A stretch of DNA of 64,000 nucleotides from NCBI GenBank assembly GCA_029973955.1, contig JARKQJ010000194.1, positions 50,537 through 114,536 on the forward strand, in the 5' to 3' direction. A model generated the notes under the pieces. It was not told the origin of the DNA and did not search any database. It worked only from the letters and a program-made list of their open reading frames with translations. Position numbers and translations under genes: made by a program. This stretch comes from Paludibaculum sp. Its GTDB lineage: Bacteria; Acidobacteriota; Terriglobia; Bryobacterales; Bryobacteraceae. Below are positions 26,720 to 36,138 of the stretch, piece by piece (position 1 is the first letter of the stretch; every line of letters begins with the position of its first letter).

Positions 26720-29032
26720 ATGAACCACCGCCTCTACTTCCCGCTCCTGCTCCTCCCCGCTCTCCTCCCCGCCGCCACCCACCTCTTCGTCAGCCCCACC
26801 GGCAACGACGCCCACCCCGGCACTCTCGCCAAGCCTCTGAAGACTCTCGCCCAAGCCCAGCAGGCCGCCCGGCACAACAACGGCCCCGTCACCATCCATC
26901 TCCGCGCCGGCATCTACTACCTTCCCTCCCCCCTCATCCTCACCCCAGCCGACTCGGGCACCACCTGGCAGGCCTACCCCAACGAAACCCCCGTCCTCAG
27001 CGGTGGCCGCCGCCTGCGCCTGCAATGGAAGCCCTACCGCGACGGCATCTTCCAGGCCCAGGTCCCGCCCGGTCTCGAATCAGACCAACTCTTCGTCAAC
27101 GGCGAACGCCAGCACATGGCCCGCTACCCCAACTTCGATCCCGCCATCCGCCACTTCAACGGCTACGCCCCGGATGCCATCAGCCCCGCCCGCGCCGCCC
27201 GCTGGCACAATCCCCGCGGCGGCTTCATCCACGCTATGCACCGCCACGAATGGGGCGACTTCCACTACCTCATCACCGGCAAGGACGCCACCGGCAACCT
27301 CCTCTACGAGGGCGGCTGGCAGAACAACCGCCGCATGGGAATGCACGACAAATACCGCATGGTCGAAAACATCTTCGAAGAACTGGACGCCCCCGGCGAA
27401 TGGTTCCTCAACTCCTCCACCCACACGCTCTACTTCTACCCGCCAAACGGCCTCAACCTCAAAACCGCCACTGTCGAGGCCGTCCGCCTCCGCTCCCTCA
27501 TCGAACTCCGCGGCTCCTCTGCTCAACCCGTCCGCCGCGTCACTCTCCGCGGCCTCACCCTTCGCCATACTGCGCGAACCTTCATGGACAATCGCGAGCC
27601 CCTCCTCCGCAGCGATTGGACCATCTACCGCGGCGCCGCCCTCTTCCTCGAAGGCGCCGAAGACGCCACCATCGAAGACTGCCTCCTCGATCAGCCCGGC
27701 GGCAACGCCATCTTCGTCAACAACTACAACCGCCGCGTCACCATCCGCTCCTGCGAAATCGCCCGCGCCGGCGCAAACGCCATCGCCTTTGTCGGCGATC
27801 CCGGCGCCGTCCGCAACCCCCTCTTCGAATACGCTCAGCGCCAGTCCCTCAAAGACATCGATCGCACCCCCGGCCCCAAGACCCCCAACTACCCTGCCCA
27901 GTCCCTCGTCGAAGACTGCCTCATCTACCAGTCCGGCCGCGTCGAAAAGCAAACCGCCGGCGTCCACATCGCCATGGCCCAGGACATCACCGTCCGCCAC
28001 TCCTCCATCTATGAACTCCCCCGCGCCGGCATCAACATCGGCGACGGCTGCTGGGGCGGCCACGTCATCGAGTTCTGCGACGTCTTCGACACCGTCCTCG
28101 AAACCGGAGACCACGGCTCCTTCAACTCCTGGGGCCGCGACCGCTACTGGTTCCTCAACGACGTCGACATGAACGCCATCTCCACCACCCCCGCCCTTCG
28201 CGATCTCCCCCTCCTCGACGCCGTCAAACCCACCATCCTCCGCAACAACCGCTGGCGCTGCGATCATGGCTGGGACATCGACCTCGACGACGGCTCCTCC
28301 AACTATGAAATCCTCAACAACCTCTGCCTCAACGGCGGCCTCAAGAACCGCGAAGGCTTCGCCCGCACCGTCGAGAACAACGTGATCGTCTCCAACTCCT
28401 TCCACCCCCACGTCTGGTTCCACTCGAGCGAAGACACCTTCCGCCGCAACATCGTATTCCTCCCCTACAAACCCATCCGCGTCGAGCGCCCCTGGGGCCG
28501 CGACGTCGACGCCAACCTCCTCCACACCCCCGGCGCCACCCCCTCCCCCGCCACCATCCTCCAATCTCAATCCGGCCGCGACGCCCACTCCCAAGCCGCC
28601 GACGCCCTCTTCATCAATCCCTCCGCCGGCGACTACCGCGTCCAGCCCAACTCCCCCGCCCTCGCCCTCGGCTTCGAGAACTTCCCCATGGATCAGTTCG
28701 GAGTCACCAGCCCCCGCCTCAAAGCCAAAGCGAAAACCCCAGTCCTCCCTGCCCCCAACACCACCTCCGCCACCCTCACCTCCACACGAGACCCCCGCAT
28801 CATCACCTGGCGCGGCGCCCAGGTCCGCAACATCCTGGGCCTCGGCGAACTCTCCGCCGCCGGCCTCCCCGGCGAAACCGGCGTCCTCGTCCTCTCTCCA
28901 GCCCCACCCCTCCAACCCAACGACGTCATCGTCCAAGTCGGCAACAGCCCCATCGCCTCCATCAACGACCTCCCCCAAGCCAACGGCCCCATCACCGTCA
29001 TCCGCAACCAGCAGCGCATCCAGTTCCCGTAA
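26720..29032 (+). CDS. Right-handed parallel beta-helix protein with C-terminal PDZ-like tail
   Basis: 770 residues. A signal peptide (MNHRLYFPLLLLPALLPAA) precedes FVSPTGNDAHPGTLAKPLKTLAQAQQAARH, the classical opening of beta-helix polysaccharide-active proteins (PL/GH-like). The central repeats include VTIRSCEIARAGANAIAFVGD, TVRHSSIYELPRAGINIGDGCWGGHVIEFCDVFDTV and NYEILNNLCLNGGLKNREG. The final segment (about 690-770) ILGLGELSAAGLPGETGVLVLSPAPPLQPNDVIVQVGN resembles a PDZ domain, an unusual addition. Function could be polysaccharide lyase or hydrolase; no catalytic residues can be assigned. Confidence 0.85.
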   Translation: MNHRLYFPLLLLPALLPAATHLFVSPTGNDAHPGTLAKPLKTLAQAQQAARHNNGPVTIHLRAGIYYLPSPLILTPADSGTTWQAYPNETPVLSGGRRLRLQWKPYRDGIFQAQVPPGLESDQLFVNGERQHMARYPNFDPAIRHFNGYAPDAISPARAARWHNPRGGFIHAMHRHEWGDFHYLITGKDATGNLLYEGGWQNNRRMGMHDKYRMVENIFEELDAPGEWFLNSSTHTLYFYPPNGLNLKTATVEAVRLRSLIELRGSSAQPVRRVTLRGLTLRHTARTFMDNREPLLRSDWTIYRGAALFLEGAEDATIEDCLLDQPGGNAIFVNNYNRRVTIRSCEIARAGANAIAFVGDPGAVRNPLFEYAQRQSLKDIDRTPGPKTPNYPAQSLVEDCLIYQSGRVEKQTAGVHIAMAQDITVRHSSIYELPRAGINIGDGCWGGHVIEFCDVFDTVLETGDHGSFNSWGRDRYWFLNDVDMNAISTTPALRDLPLLDAVKPTILRNNRWRCDHGWDIDLDDGSSNYEILNNLCLNGGLKNREGFARTVENNVIVSNSFHPHVWFHSSEDTFRRNIVFLPYKPIRVERPWGRDVDANLLHTPGATPSPATILQSQSGRDAHSQAADALFINPSAGDYRVQPNSPALALGFENFPMDQFGVTSPRLKAKAKTPVLPAPNTTSATLTSTRDPRIITWRGAQVRNILGLGELSAAGLPGETGVLVLSPAPPLQPNDVIVQVGNSPIASINDLPQANGPITVIRNQQRIQFP

Positions 29033-29034
29033 AA

Positions 29035-30576
29035 TCACCGCATCACATTCCCCGCCTCCGCTACCGCCCCCTTCGCCTCCTCGCGAACCTCAATGGCCCG
29101 CTCCGCCTTCCGCAAATCGCTCCCCACCACCGCGATCGCCTGGCTCTTCCCCCCGCTCACCCGCAGAAAGCTCCTCCCCTCCACCGCCCGCAGTCCCCGC
29201 AGCAGCGCCTCCCCCACGTCGTTCAACCACACCGCCGGCTCCTCTCCGGCCGCCCGCTCCATCCCAAACCCATCCACTGTCAAATCCCGCACATCGTCCA
29301 ACACCATCGCCGGCCGCAGGTCCTCACTCTCCCAATACGTCCGAACATCGCTCAGCGACAAACCCTCCACGTGCCGCCCATACAACCCATACGCCGGCAA
29401 CTGCCCGAACATCCGCCCCTCCGGATACTTCTGAGGCAGCTCCGGCACATCCAGCCCACGCGGCTCGCGATTGCCCCCGCTCATCCCCAACCTCACGTTG
29501 CTCAGCGTCACCCGCTTCACCGCATACCCCGGCAGCCCCGTCACCGACGACGTCATCGAACAATCCCGCGCCACCACGTTCTCAATCGACACATTCTCAA
29601 TCGACCCCGGCACCGCCGGCTCCAGCCCGCGCCCCCGGTTCCCCAGCCGCACGAAGATCGGCGCTTCCACTCCGTGCATTTCGATATTGGAAATCACCAC
29701 CCCGTCAATCCGCGCCCCGTCCACCGATTCCAGCGAAATCCCCGAATTCGGCCGCCGCCCGTTCACCCTCGGACCCATCGTCACATTGCTCACCGCCACA
29801 TGACGAAAATCCCCCGATGACTCCGTCCCGAACTTGAAGCAGCTCGCATCTGTCCGCAACACGCAGTTCGTCACCACCAGGTGCTCCACCGGCCTCCGCT
29901 GCTCCATCCCCATCGACGGGCTCGCCTTCGGGCAGATCGCGTCGTCGTGCGCGTCCACATAGCAGTTCGCAATCCGCACGTGGCTCGACGCATCCGGATC
30001 GATCCCATCGGCATAGCCGTTCAGCACCGTCACCCCGTCAATGTCCGCATAATCCACCCCCCACAGGCTAATCGAGTAATTCGGCGAATTCCGCACCGTG
30101 ATCCCGCGAATCGTCACATGCTGGCACAGCTTCATCGCCACCGTCTTCGGTCCGCCCCGTTTCGTCCGGTTCCCGTCAATCACGCCCTCCCCCACAATCG
30201 CGATGTGATGCACGTTCTCCGCCGCCACCAGCGCGTAATGAAAGTACGTCGTCTCCTTGTCGCTCACCGATTGGAACGGCAGCGCCTCGTACGGATCGTA
30301 ATCTCCATCGTCCGGGCTCCCCAGAACCACCGCGCCATTCTCCAGGTGCAGCGTCACATTACTCCGCAGGTGAATCGTCCCGCTCAAATACCGACCCGCC
30401 CCCACCACCACCGTCCCGCCGCCCACCTTCTCCGCCGCGTCCAGCGCCTTCTGGATCGCCGCCGTATCCTTCGTGAGCCCATCCCCCTTCGCCCCGAAAC
30501 TCCGCACGTCGAAGCTCGCCCCAGCCAGCGGCAAAGCCGCCGCCAGCAGCCTCATCGTCATCCCAAGCATCTTCAT
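29035..30576 (-). CDS. GH28-family polygalacturonase-like hydrolase
   Basis: 513 residues from ATG 30576, chosen because AGGAGG lies eight bases upstream; the frame is open much further. The signal peptide is MKMLGMTMRLLAAALPLAGA. The beta-helix domain opens FDVRSFGAKGDGLTKDTAAIQKALDAAEK and contains GAGRYLSGTIHLRSNVTLHLE. The GH28 core shows ITVRNSPNYSISLWGVDYADIDGVTVLNGYADGIDPDASSHVRIANCYVDAHDDAIC. The NxxGID and HDD aspartates correspond to the catalytic Asp trio region. It would hydrolyse galacturonan-type or related backbones outside the cell. It ends 3 bp before the convergent beta-helix gene's stop. Confidence 0.9.
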   Translation of the reverse strand: MKMLGMTMRLLAAALPLAGASFDVRSFGAKGDGLTKDTAAIQKALDAAEKVGGGTVVVGAGRYLSGTIHLRSNVTLHLENGAVVLGSPDDGDYDPYEALPFQSVSDKETTYFHYALVAAENVHHIAIVGEGVIDGNRTKRGGPKTVAMKLCQHVTIRGITVRNSPNYSISLWGVDYADIDGVTVLNGYADGIDPDASSHVRIANCYVDAHDDAICPKASPSMGMEQRRPVEHLVVTNCVLRTDASCFKFGTESSGDFRHVAVSNVTMGPRVNGRRPNSGISLESVDGARIDGVVISNIEMHGVEAPIFVRLGNRGRGLEPAVPGSIENVSIENVVARDCSMTSSVTGLPGYAVKRVTLSNVRLGMSGGNREPRGLDVPELPQKYPEGRMFGQLPAYGLYGRHVEGLSLSDVRTYWESEDLRPAMVLDDVRDLTVDGFGMERAAGEEPAVWLNDVGEALLRGLRAVEGRSFLRVSGGKSQAIAVVGSDLRKAERAIEVREEAKGAVAEAGNVMR

Positions 30577-30678
30577 CTGCCGTCCCTCCTGAGCCGTCTC
30601 GGATTCTATGCCCTCCGCCCCCTCTCTTGCATCTCCGTCCTTCTCTTTGACACGATGGTCCGCGCCCGGATCCATCCT

Positions 30679-33585
30679 ATGCGTCTCTTTCTCCTCTCCC
30701 TCCTCGCCGCGCCCCTCTTCGCCCAGGCCCCCGAAAACGTCTACCGCACTGACCTCATCGCCTACCCCGACGCCTGGGCCTACCAGATCCGCGAAACCAC
30801 CATCATCCTCACCACCGACGAGGAACTCGAAATCCTCGCCCGCGACCCCGACCGCGTCCTCAACCTCTCCACCGGCCTCACCCCCAACCTCCGCTCCCTC
30901 CGCCAGATCTGTGAACAGTCCCAGGCCCGCGGCATCCGCACCCTCAAGCTCTCCTTCGACCAGTTCTTCAAGCAATACCGCCCCGGCCAGGACTCCCCCC
31001 GCCGCCTCACCCCCGATACCGACGCCTACATCCAACACATCGCCGCCGTCAGCCGCTTCGCGGAAAAGTACGGCCTCGGCCTCGAACTCAGCCTCCTCAC
31101 CCCGCTCGAAGTCGGCTCCGCCTACGCCCAATCCGCCGGCGAATCCGGCCAGTGGGTGCAATATCGCAAAGGCCTCCGCGATCCCCAAACCGGCGCCTTC
31201 CACGTCGATCTCTGGCGCCAGCTCCGCTGGGTCAACAACAAAGGGCCCGTCGATCTCCAGGCCACCGGCGTCCGCGTCTTCGCCTTCCGCGAAAAATCCA
31301 TCCGCGGCACCCCTTACCGCGCCGTCAACCCCAAAGATATCGTCGAACTCAAAGCCAACATCCAGGTCGAAACCTACCCCAACCTCACCGTCAAAAGCGG
31401 CGACTACCGCGCCCAGCGCATCGCCGTCCACGGTGCGTCAACAGAGGCCCCCGGCCTCGACCGCGTCCTCGTCGTCCAGCAATACCGCACCCCCGAGATG
31501 GACTACTTCAGCCCCAAGGCCCTCCCCTTCCTCCAATCCCTCATCGATCGATACGCCGCCGCGGGAATCAAATTGAACGGCCTCTACTCCGACGAAATGC
31601 ACATCCAGGGCGACTGGGTCTACTTCAACCACCACGACAACGGCCAGTTCACCCTTCGCTACCTCACCCCTCACCTCGCCGAAAAATACGCTGCCCGCTA
31701 CGGCCCCGAGTATAAGGACTTCATGAAGTACCTCGTCTACTTCGCCTACGGCCAGGAAGACACCGCCTCCGATCTCTCCGCCCGCCAGGGCATCTCCCAC
31801 GTCTTCGGCGATTCGCCCGAAGAGATCCGCCGCACCGCTCTCTTCCGCGCCCGCTACTACCACCTCCTCCAGGACTCCGTCGTCGACCTCTTCACCGCCG
31901 CCCGGCACTACGCCGAAATGAAGTTCGGCCACCGCCTCGACTCCCGCTACCACGCCACCTGGGCCCAAAGCCCCACCATCGACTATTGGGAAACCGGCCG
32001 CCAAAACCGCAACCAGGCCATGTATGAATACACCGCCAACTTCCTCTGGTCCAACACCGTCCACCAGGCCGCCACCGCCTGCTACGACTACTTCAAATGG
32101 GGCGACTTCCTCACCGGCAACGGCAACGACCACGCCGAAGGCGGCTGGCTCGATCGCAACTACTATGGCCTCGCCCTCGGCGCCTCCACCGGCTCCATCA
32201 ACGAAGTCCCTTACTCCTACGCCGCCCACTGGGGCATGCCCGCCGAAGTCAATGCCCGCCGCACCGCCCTCGTCTCCGCCTACGGTACAGGCGGCCCGGC
32301 CTTCTATAGCGCCGTCCAGAACACCGAACACCGCGATATCGCCGTGCTCATGCTCTACCCCATCGACCTCGTTGCCGTCGAAGAGCGCTTCGGCAGTTGG
32401 ATGACCCAATACGGCTACGCCAACTCCATCACCGCCGCAAAACTCCTGGAACTCGCCAAACTCCGCAATGGAGCCATCGAAATCGCCAACCGCCGCTACA
32501 CCACATTGATCGCCACTTACGAACCCTTCCCCTCCACCAAACTCCTCGCCCTCATGCGCGACTTCGTCTCCGCCGGTGGCCGCCTCATCTGGTCCGGACC
32601 GCCCCCCCTCCTCACCGCCGAGGACTCCGACGCCCGCCAGCCCTGGCAGGACCTCTTCGCCGCCGACTACACCCCCACTCCCGCCGAAGGCCTCTTCGCC
32701 CCCGGCCTCCAGATCAACTTCGCCGGCCCCCTCGCCCAGGTCCAGCCCCAGATCGTCCTCACCGATCTCCTCCCCGATCACATCTACCCCGTCACTCCGC
32801 GCCCAGGCGCCACCACCGTCGCTCAGGCCAAGCAATGGATCGTCGGCACCCACCGCACCCTTCCGAACGGAGGCTCCGCCACCTACCTCGGCTACCGCCC
32901 CCGCGACGATCAATCCCGCAGCCTCGGCTACGAGACGCGCAACTGGTACGAGATCCTCGACGCCCTCGGAGCCTACCCCGGCGCCGATAACACCGAGCGC
33001 CTCTCCCGCACCACCAACTTCCTCGCCACCCGCTTCCCCAACGGAGCCGTCGCTATCGCCCCCCACCTCCGCTGGATGGAAGAGACCTGGCCCGGCGGCT
33101 TCTCCCGCGACCCCAAGGCTGACGCCCAGGCCATGCAGCAAAACCCGCCCCCGCCCGACACCCTCCACCTCACCAACTTCCAGGTCAACGGCCATACCGT
33201 CACCTACCACGGCGCCGGAGCCCTCTCGTTCCTCACCGGCGCCCAAGGCCAACTCGTGGCAGTCGCCGGCCGCAACGCCAATGAGATCACCATCGACGGC
33301 CGCCGCACCGTCTTCGCCGATCAGCCACTCGAAGAATTCGGCTGGGCCCCCGTCGCCCAATCCCGCCGCGTCCCTACCGGAGCCGTCGCCCAAATCTGGA
33401 CCAAAGGCCAGGGCACCGTCCGCATCCCCGCCGCCACCCTCCCGCCCAACCCAATTTTGATCGCCGAAGGCCCCCAACCCGGCACCCGAGGCACCGAAGT
33501 CCCCGCAAAATCCGAATCCGGAGCCGTGGTCTTCAACCTAACCCCCAGCCTCTCCGGCCGCTGGATCTACGTTCTCCCCAAGTAA
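30679..33585 (+). CDS. Large secreted protein of unknown function, glycosidase-like (968 aa)
   Basis: 968 residues from ATG 30679 (MRLFLLSLLAAPLFAQAP, a signal peptide); an in-frame ATG at 30655 is possible, and the frame is open a further 800 bp upstream without family-like sequence. The N-terminal half looks like a TIM-barrel glycosidase fold: LRQICEQSQARGIRTLKLSFDQFF, FAEKYGLGLELSLLTPLEV, KLNGLYSDEMHIQGDWVYF, with Asp and Glu candidates. A middle region (about 600-680) resembles a class I GATase/beta-galactosidase-trimerisation fold: LIATYEPFPSTKLLALMRDFVSAGGRLIWSGPPPLL. A C-terminal beta-domain follows. I do not recognise a named family. It lies divergent from the GH28 gene. Confidence 0.75.
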   Translation: MRLFLLSLLAAPLFAQAPENVYRTDLIAYPDAWAYQIRETTIILTTDEELEILARDPDRVLNLSTGLTPNLRSLRQICEQSQARGIRTLKLSFDQFFKQYRPGQDSPRRLTPDTDAYIQHIAAVSRFAEKYGLGLELSLLTPLEVGSAYAQSAGESGQWVQYRKGLRDPQTGAFHVDLWRQLRWVNNKGPVDLQATGVRVFAFREKSIRGTPYRAVNPKDIVELKANIQVETYPNLTVKSGDYRAQRIAVHGASTEAPGLDRVLVVQQYRTPEMDYFSPKALPFLQSLIDRYAAAGIKLNGLYSDEMHIQGDWVYFNHHDNGQFTLRYLTPHLAEKYAARYGPEYKDFMKYLVYFAYGQEDTASDLSARQGISHVFGDSPEEIRRTALFRARYYHLLQDSVVDLFTAARHYAEMKFGHRLDSRYHATWAQSPTIDYWETGRQNRNQAMYEYTANFLWSNTVHQAATACYDYFKWGDFLTGNGNDHAEGGWLDRNYYGLALGASTGSINEVPYSYAAHWGMPAEVNARRTALVSAYGTGGPAFYSAVQNTEHRDIAVLMLYPIDLVAVEERFGSWMTQYGYANSITAAKLLELAKLRNGAIEIANRRYTTLIATYEPFPSTKLLALMRDFVSAGGRLIWSGPPPLLTAEDSDARQPWQDLFAADYTPTPAEGLFAPGLQINFAGPLAQVQPQIVLTDLLPDHIYPVTPRPGATTVAQAKQWIVGTHRTLPNGGSATYLGYRPRDDQSRSLGYETRNWYEILDALGAYPGADNTERLSRTTNFLATRFPNGAVAIAPHLRWMEETWPGGFSRDPKADAQAMQQNPPPPDTLHLTNFQVNGHTVTYHGAGALSFLTGAQGQLVAVAGRNANEITIDGRRTVFADQPLEEFGWAPVAQSRRVPTGAVAQIWTKGQGTVRIPAATLPPNPILIAEGPQPGTRGTEVPAKSESGAVVFNLTPSLSGRWIYVLPK

Positions 33586-33644
33586 TCAAAACAGGAGACG
33601 CTCCCTAACCCAAACGGACCCCGGCCAACGCGAGGTGGCCCTCC

Positions 33645-34643
33645 CTACAACTGCCCCACCGAATACCCCACCACCCCACCCCGCAACCCCAGCCTCATCC
33701 GTTCACTGATCACCGCCCCCCGGCGCACCCCAGCCAGCTCCATCCACCGGTGCAGCCGCACCAGATCCCCCGGCGTCGGCTCCGCCGCGATCGCCACCGG
33801 AACCGGCGCCGCCCCCTCGCTCTCCACTATCAACTGAATCTCGAACCCATTGGAGTCCCGCCAATACCGCAGCCCCGGCTCCACACCCTGGTGCCGCGAG
33901 TTCTCGTAGATCTCCCACACCGCCCGGCTCTCCATTCGATCGCTGCCCAGCACATGCAGCTTCGGGCTCCGCACCAGCCGCCGCCCGAAGTCCGCCTCGG
34001 AAGCCGGCAGCCGCAGCACCTGAAAGCAATCTTCCATCACGCGCAGCCACCGGCCCACCGTCGCGTGCGAGACCTCCGCCTCGTCCGCCAGCCCCTGTTG
34101 GTCCAGCACCGCCCCACTCCTGGCCAGCGCGCACTCATGAAAGCGCTCAAACCGGTCCAGGTCGCGCACCTGGATCATCGCCCGCACGTCTTTGTGGATC
34201 CAACTTCGGTCGGCCCCCGCCGGCTCCACGGGACGCCCCACTGCCGGCGGCGCAAAGTGCCCCAGCATCTCCAGCGACAGCGGCGGCCGGCCTGCCCGCT
34301 CCGCCTGCGTCGGCGCATACAGCTCAAACGTCTCGTACGGCAGCCGCAGCCGCCGCGAACTCACCAGCACCAGCGGCCGCTCGCCCGGCAACTGCTCCAT
34401 CAGCTCCGGAGCCCGGTGCAGATCGTCCACAATCGCCGGCCCTCGCAGCTTCGCCCAGAACGCCGCCGGATTCGCCCGCGCCCGCGCCCGGTCCCGCGCG
34501 TCTTCCAGCGTCACAAACGTGTGCGCCGGAAACTCGCGCCGCGCCAGGACCGTCTTCCCGCTCCCGCGCGGACCCTGCAGCAGTACCGGCTCGCCGTGCA
34601 GCGACGCCCGGTGCAGCGGGATGGATAGAGTCCTCTGGTACAT
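33645..34643 (-). CDS. ATP-binding protein with AAA_14 and DUF4143 domains
   Basis: 332 residues. The Walker A motif GPRGSGKT is at about 24-31 and the Walker B-like VDD in GPAIVDDLHRAPELMEQLPG follows near residue 70. The sensor-type segment RPLVLVSSRRLRLPYETFEL comes next. The middle and C-terminal part (about 170-330) matches DUF4143: LADEAEVSHATVGRWLRVMEDCFQVLRLPASEADFGRRLVRSPKLHVLGSDRMESRAVWEIYENSRHQGVEPGLRYWRDSNGFEIQLIVE. The C-terminal DUF4143 part resembles restriction-endonuclease-like folds (acidic-x-QLIVE). The family occurs as single genes and is not assigned a function. It stands alone here between divergent genes. Confidence 0.88.
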   Translation of the reverse strand: MYQRTLSIPLHRASLHGEPVLLQGPRGSGKTVLARREFPAHTFVTLEDARDRARARANPAAFWAKLRGPAIVDDLHRAPELMEQLPGERPLVLVSSRRLRLPYETFELYAPTQAERAGRPPLSLEMLGHFAPPAVGRPVEPAGADRSWIHKDVRAMIQVRDLDRFERFHECALARSGAVLDQQGLADEAEVSHATVGRWLRVMEDCFQVLRLPASEADFGRRLVRSPKLHVLGSDRMESRAVWEIYENSRHQGVEPGLRYWRDSNGFEIQLIVESEGAAPVPVAIAAEPTPGDLVRLHRWMELAGVRRGAVISERMRLGLRGGVVGYSVGQL

Positions 34644-34756
34644 GCAAATCGCTCTTAGAAAAATGATATTCCATAACGACCTGCACCGGAAATGCTTCTA
34701 CCCGCCCCGTTTCGTTGACCCGGGCTTCCCCGCCTTCCTAGCCTGAAATTACCCCT

Positions 34757-36064
34757 ATGTCCCAGAAAATCGCTGCCCCCAAGGGCAAACTCGGCATCCT
34801 CATGCCCGGCATGGGCGCCGTCTCCACCACGTTCATGGCCGGCGTGCACGCCATTCGCAAAGGCCTCGGCGCTCCCATCGGCTCCCTCACCCAGCTCGGA
34901 GCCATCCGCCTCGGCAAGCGCACCGACAACCGCTCCCCCAAGATCAGCGAGTTCGTCCCCCTCGCCGGCCTCGACCAGCTCGTCTTCGGCGGCTGGGACA
35001 TCTTCGAGGACAACGCCTACGAATCCGCCCTGAACGCTTCCGTTCTGGAGCCCACCCTCCTCTCCAAGGTCAAACCCCAGCTCGAAAAGGTCAAACCGAT
35101 GCCGGCCGTCTTCGACAAGAAGTACGTCCGCCTCCTCGACGGCCCCAACGTCAAGTCCAAGGGCAACCTCATGGACAAGGCCCAGGCCCTCATGGATGAC
35201 ATCAGGACCTTCCGCAAAGCCAACTCCTGCGATCGCCTCGTCATGATCTGGACCGGCTCCACCGAGGTCTTCCACAAACCCGCCAAGGCGCACCAGACCC
35301 TCGAATCCTTCGAAAAGGCCCTCATCGCCAACGACTCCAACATCGCCCCCTCCCAGGTCTACGCCTACGCCGCCCTCATGTCAGGCGTGCCCTTCGCCAA
35401 CGGCGCCCCTAACCTCACCCACGACATCCCCGCGCTCCTCAACCTCGCCCGCGACCGCGAACTCCCCGTCTGCGGCAAGGACTTCAAAACCGGCCAGACC
35501 CTCATGAAGACCCTCATCGCGCCCGGCCTCAAGGCGCGCATGCTCGGCTGCTCCGGCTGGTTTTCCACCAACATCCTCGGCAACCGCGACGGCGAAGTCC
35601 TCGAAGATCCCGGCTCCTTCAAGAGCAAGGAGGAAACCAAGCTCAGTGTCCTCGACACCATCCTCCAGCCTCAGCTCTACCCCATGCTCTACAAGGACCT
35701 CTACCACGCCGTGCGCATCAACTACTATCCCCCGCGCGGCGACGCCAAAGAGGGCTGGGACAACATCGATATCTTCGGCTGGCTCGGCTACCCCATGCAG
35801 ATCAAAATCGATTTCCTCTGCCGGGACTCCATCCTCGCCGCCCCCCTCGTCCTCGACCTCGTCCTCTTCCTCGACCTCGCCCAGCGCGCCGGCATGAAGG
35901 GCATCCAGGAGTGGCTCAGCTTCTACTTCAAGGCCCCCATGACCGCCCCCGGCCTCTATGCCGAACACGACATCTTCATCCAGCTCATGAAACTCAAAAA
36001 CACCCTTCGCTGGATGCGCGGTGAAGACCTCATCACCCACCTCGGCCTCGAATACTACGACTGA
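34757..36064 (+). CDS. ino1: Inositol-3-phosphate synthase
   Basis: 435 residues. It opens GKLGILMPGMGAVSTTFMAG, the NAD-binding glycine-rich loop. Signature segments include GLDQLVFGGWDIFEDNAYES, NSCDRLVMIWTGSTEVFH, NLTHDIPALLNLARDRELPVCGKDFKTGQTLMKTLIAPGLKARMLGCSGWFSTNILGNRDGEVL and WDNIDIFGWLGYPMQIKIDFLCRDSILAAPLVLDLVLFLDLA. The conserved Lys residues of the active site lie in these blocks. It converts glucose-6-phosphate to 1L-myo-inositol-1-phosphate, the precursor of phosphatidylinositol or phospho-inositol compounds. Composition is less skewed than its neighbours, and a strong terminator follows, which suggests high expression. Confidence 0.95.
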   Translation: MSQKIAAPKGKLGILMPGMGAVSTTFMAGVHAIRKGLGAPIGSLTQLGAIRLGKRTDNRSPKISEFVPLAGLDQLVFGGWDIFEDNAYESALNASVLEPTLLSKVKPQLEKVKPMPAVFDKKYVRLLDGPNVKSKGNLMDKAQALMDDIRTFRKANSCDRLVMIWTGSTEVFHKPAKAHQTLESFEKALIANDSNIAPSQVYAYAALMSGVPFANGAPNLTHDIPALLNLARDRELPVCGKDFKTGQTLMKTLIAPGLKARMLGCSGWFSTNILGNRDGEVLEDPGSFKSKEETKLSVLDTILQPQLYPMLYKDLYHAVRINYYPPRGDAKEGWDNIDIFGWLGYPMQIKIDFLCRDSILAAPLVLDLVLFLDLAQRAGMKGIQEWLSFYFKAPMTAPGLYAEHDIFIQLMKLKNTLRWMRGEDLITHLGLEYYD

Positions 36065-36103
36065 TCGCTCCTTGAGCGCGATCGTCGAGCCGGATGGAGC
36101 GAA

Positions 36104-36136
36104 GGGGGGGCGTGTCACACCGCCCCCCCTCTTTTT
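36104..36136 (+). terminator. Rho-independent terminator after ino1
   Basis: A perfect 9-bp stem (GGGGGGGCG / CGCCCCCCC) with an 8-base loop (TGTCACAC) is followed by TCTTTTT on the + strand. It starts 40 bp after the ino1 stop and ends just before the 3' end of dps, which comes from the opposite side. The clearest terminator in the window. Confidence 0.88.
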
Positions 36137-36138
36137 GT

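Noticed and set aside
27080..29038. 652-codon minus-strand frame opposite the beta-helix gene
   Set aside because: Low-complexity Gly/Val/Asp/Glu sequence antisense to a convincing gene; a GC-skew artefact.
29881..30678. Upstream 266-codon extension of the 968-aa protein
   Set aside because: Arg/His/Pro-rich sequence antisense to the GH28 gene; the signal peptide begins at 30679.
31438..33477. 679-codon minus-strand frame opposite the 968-aa secreted protein
   Set aside because: Gly/Val/Glu-rich with no motif; the plus-strand frame has a signal peptide and a coherent fold pattern.
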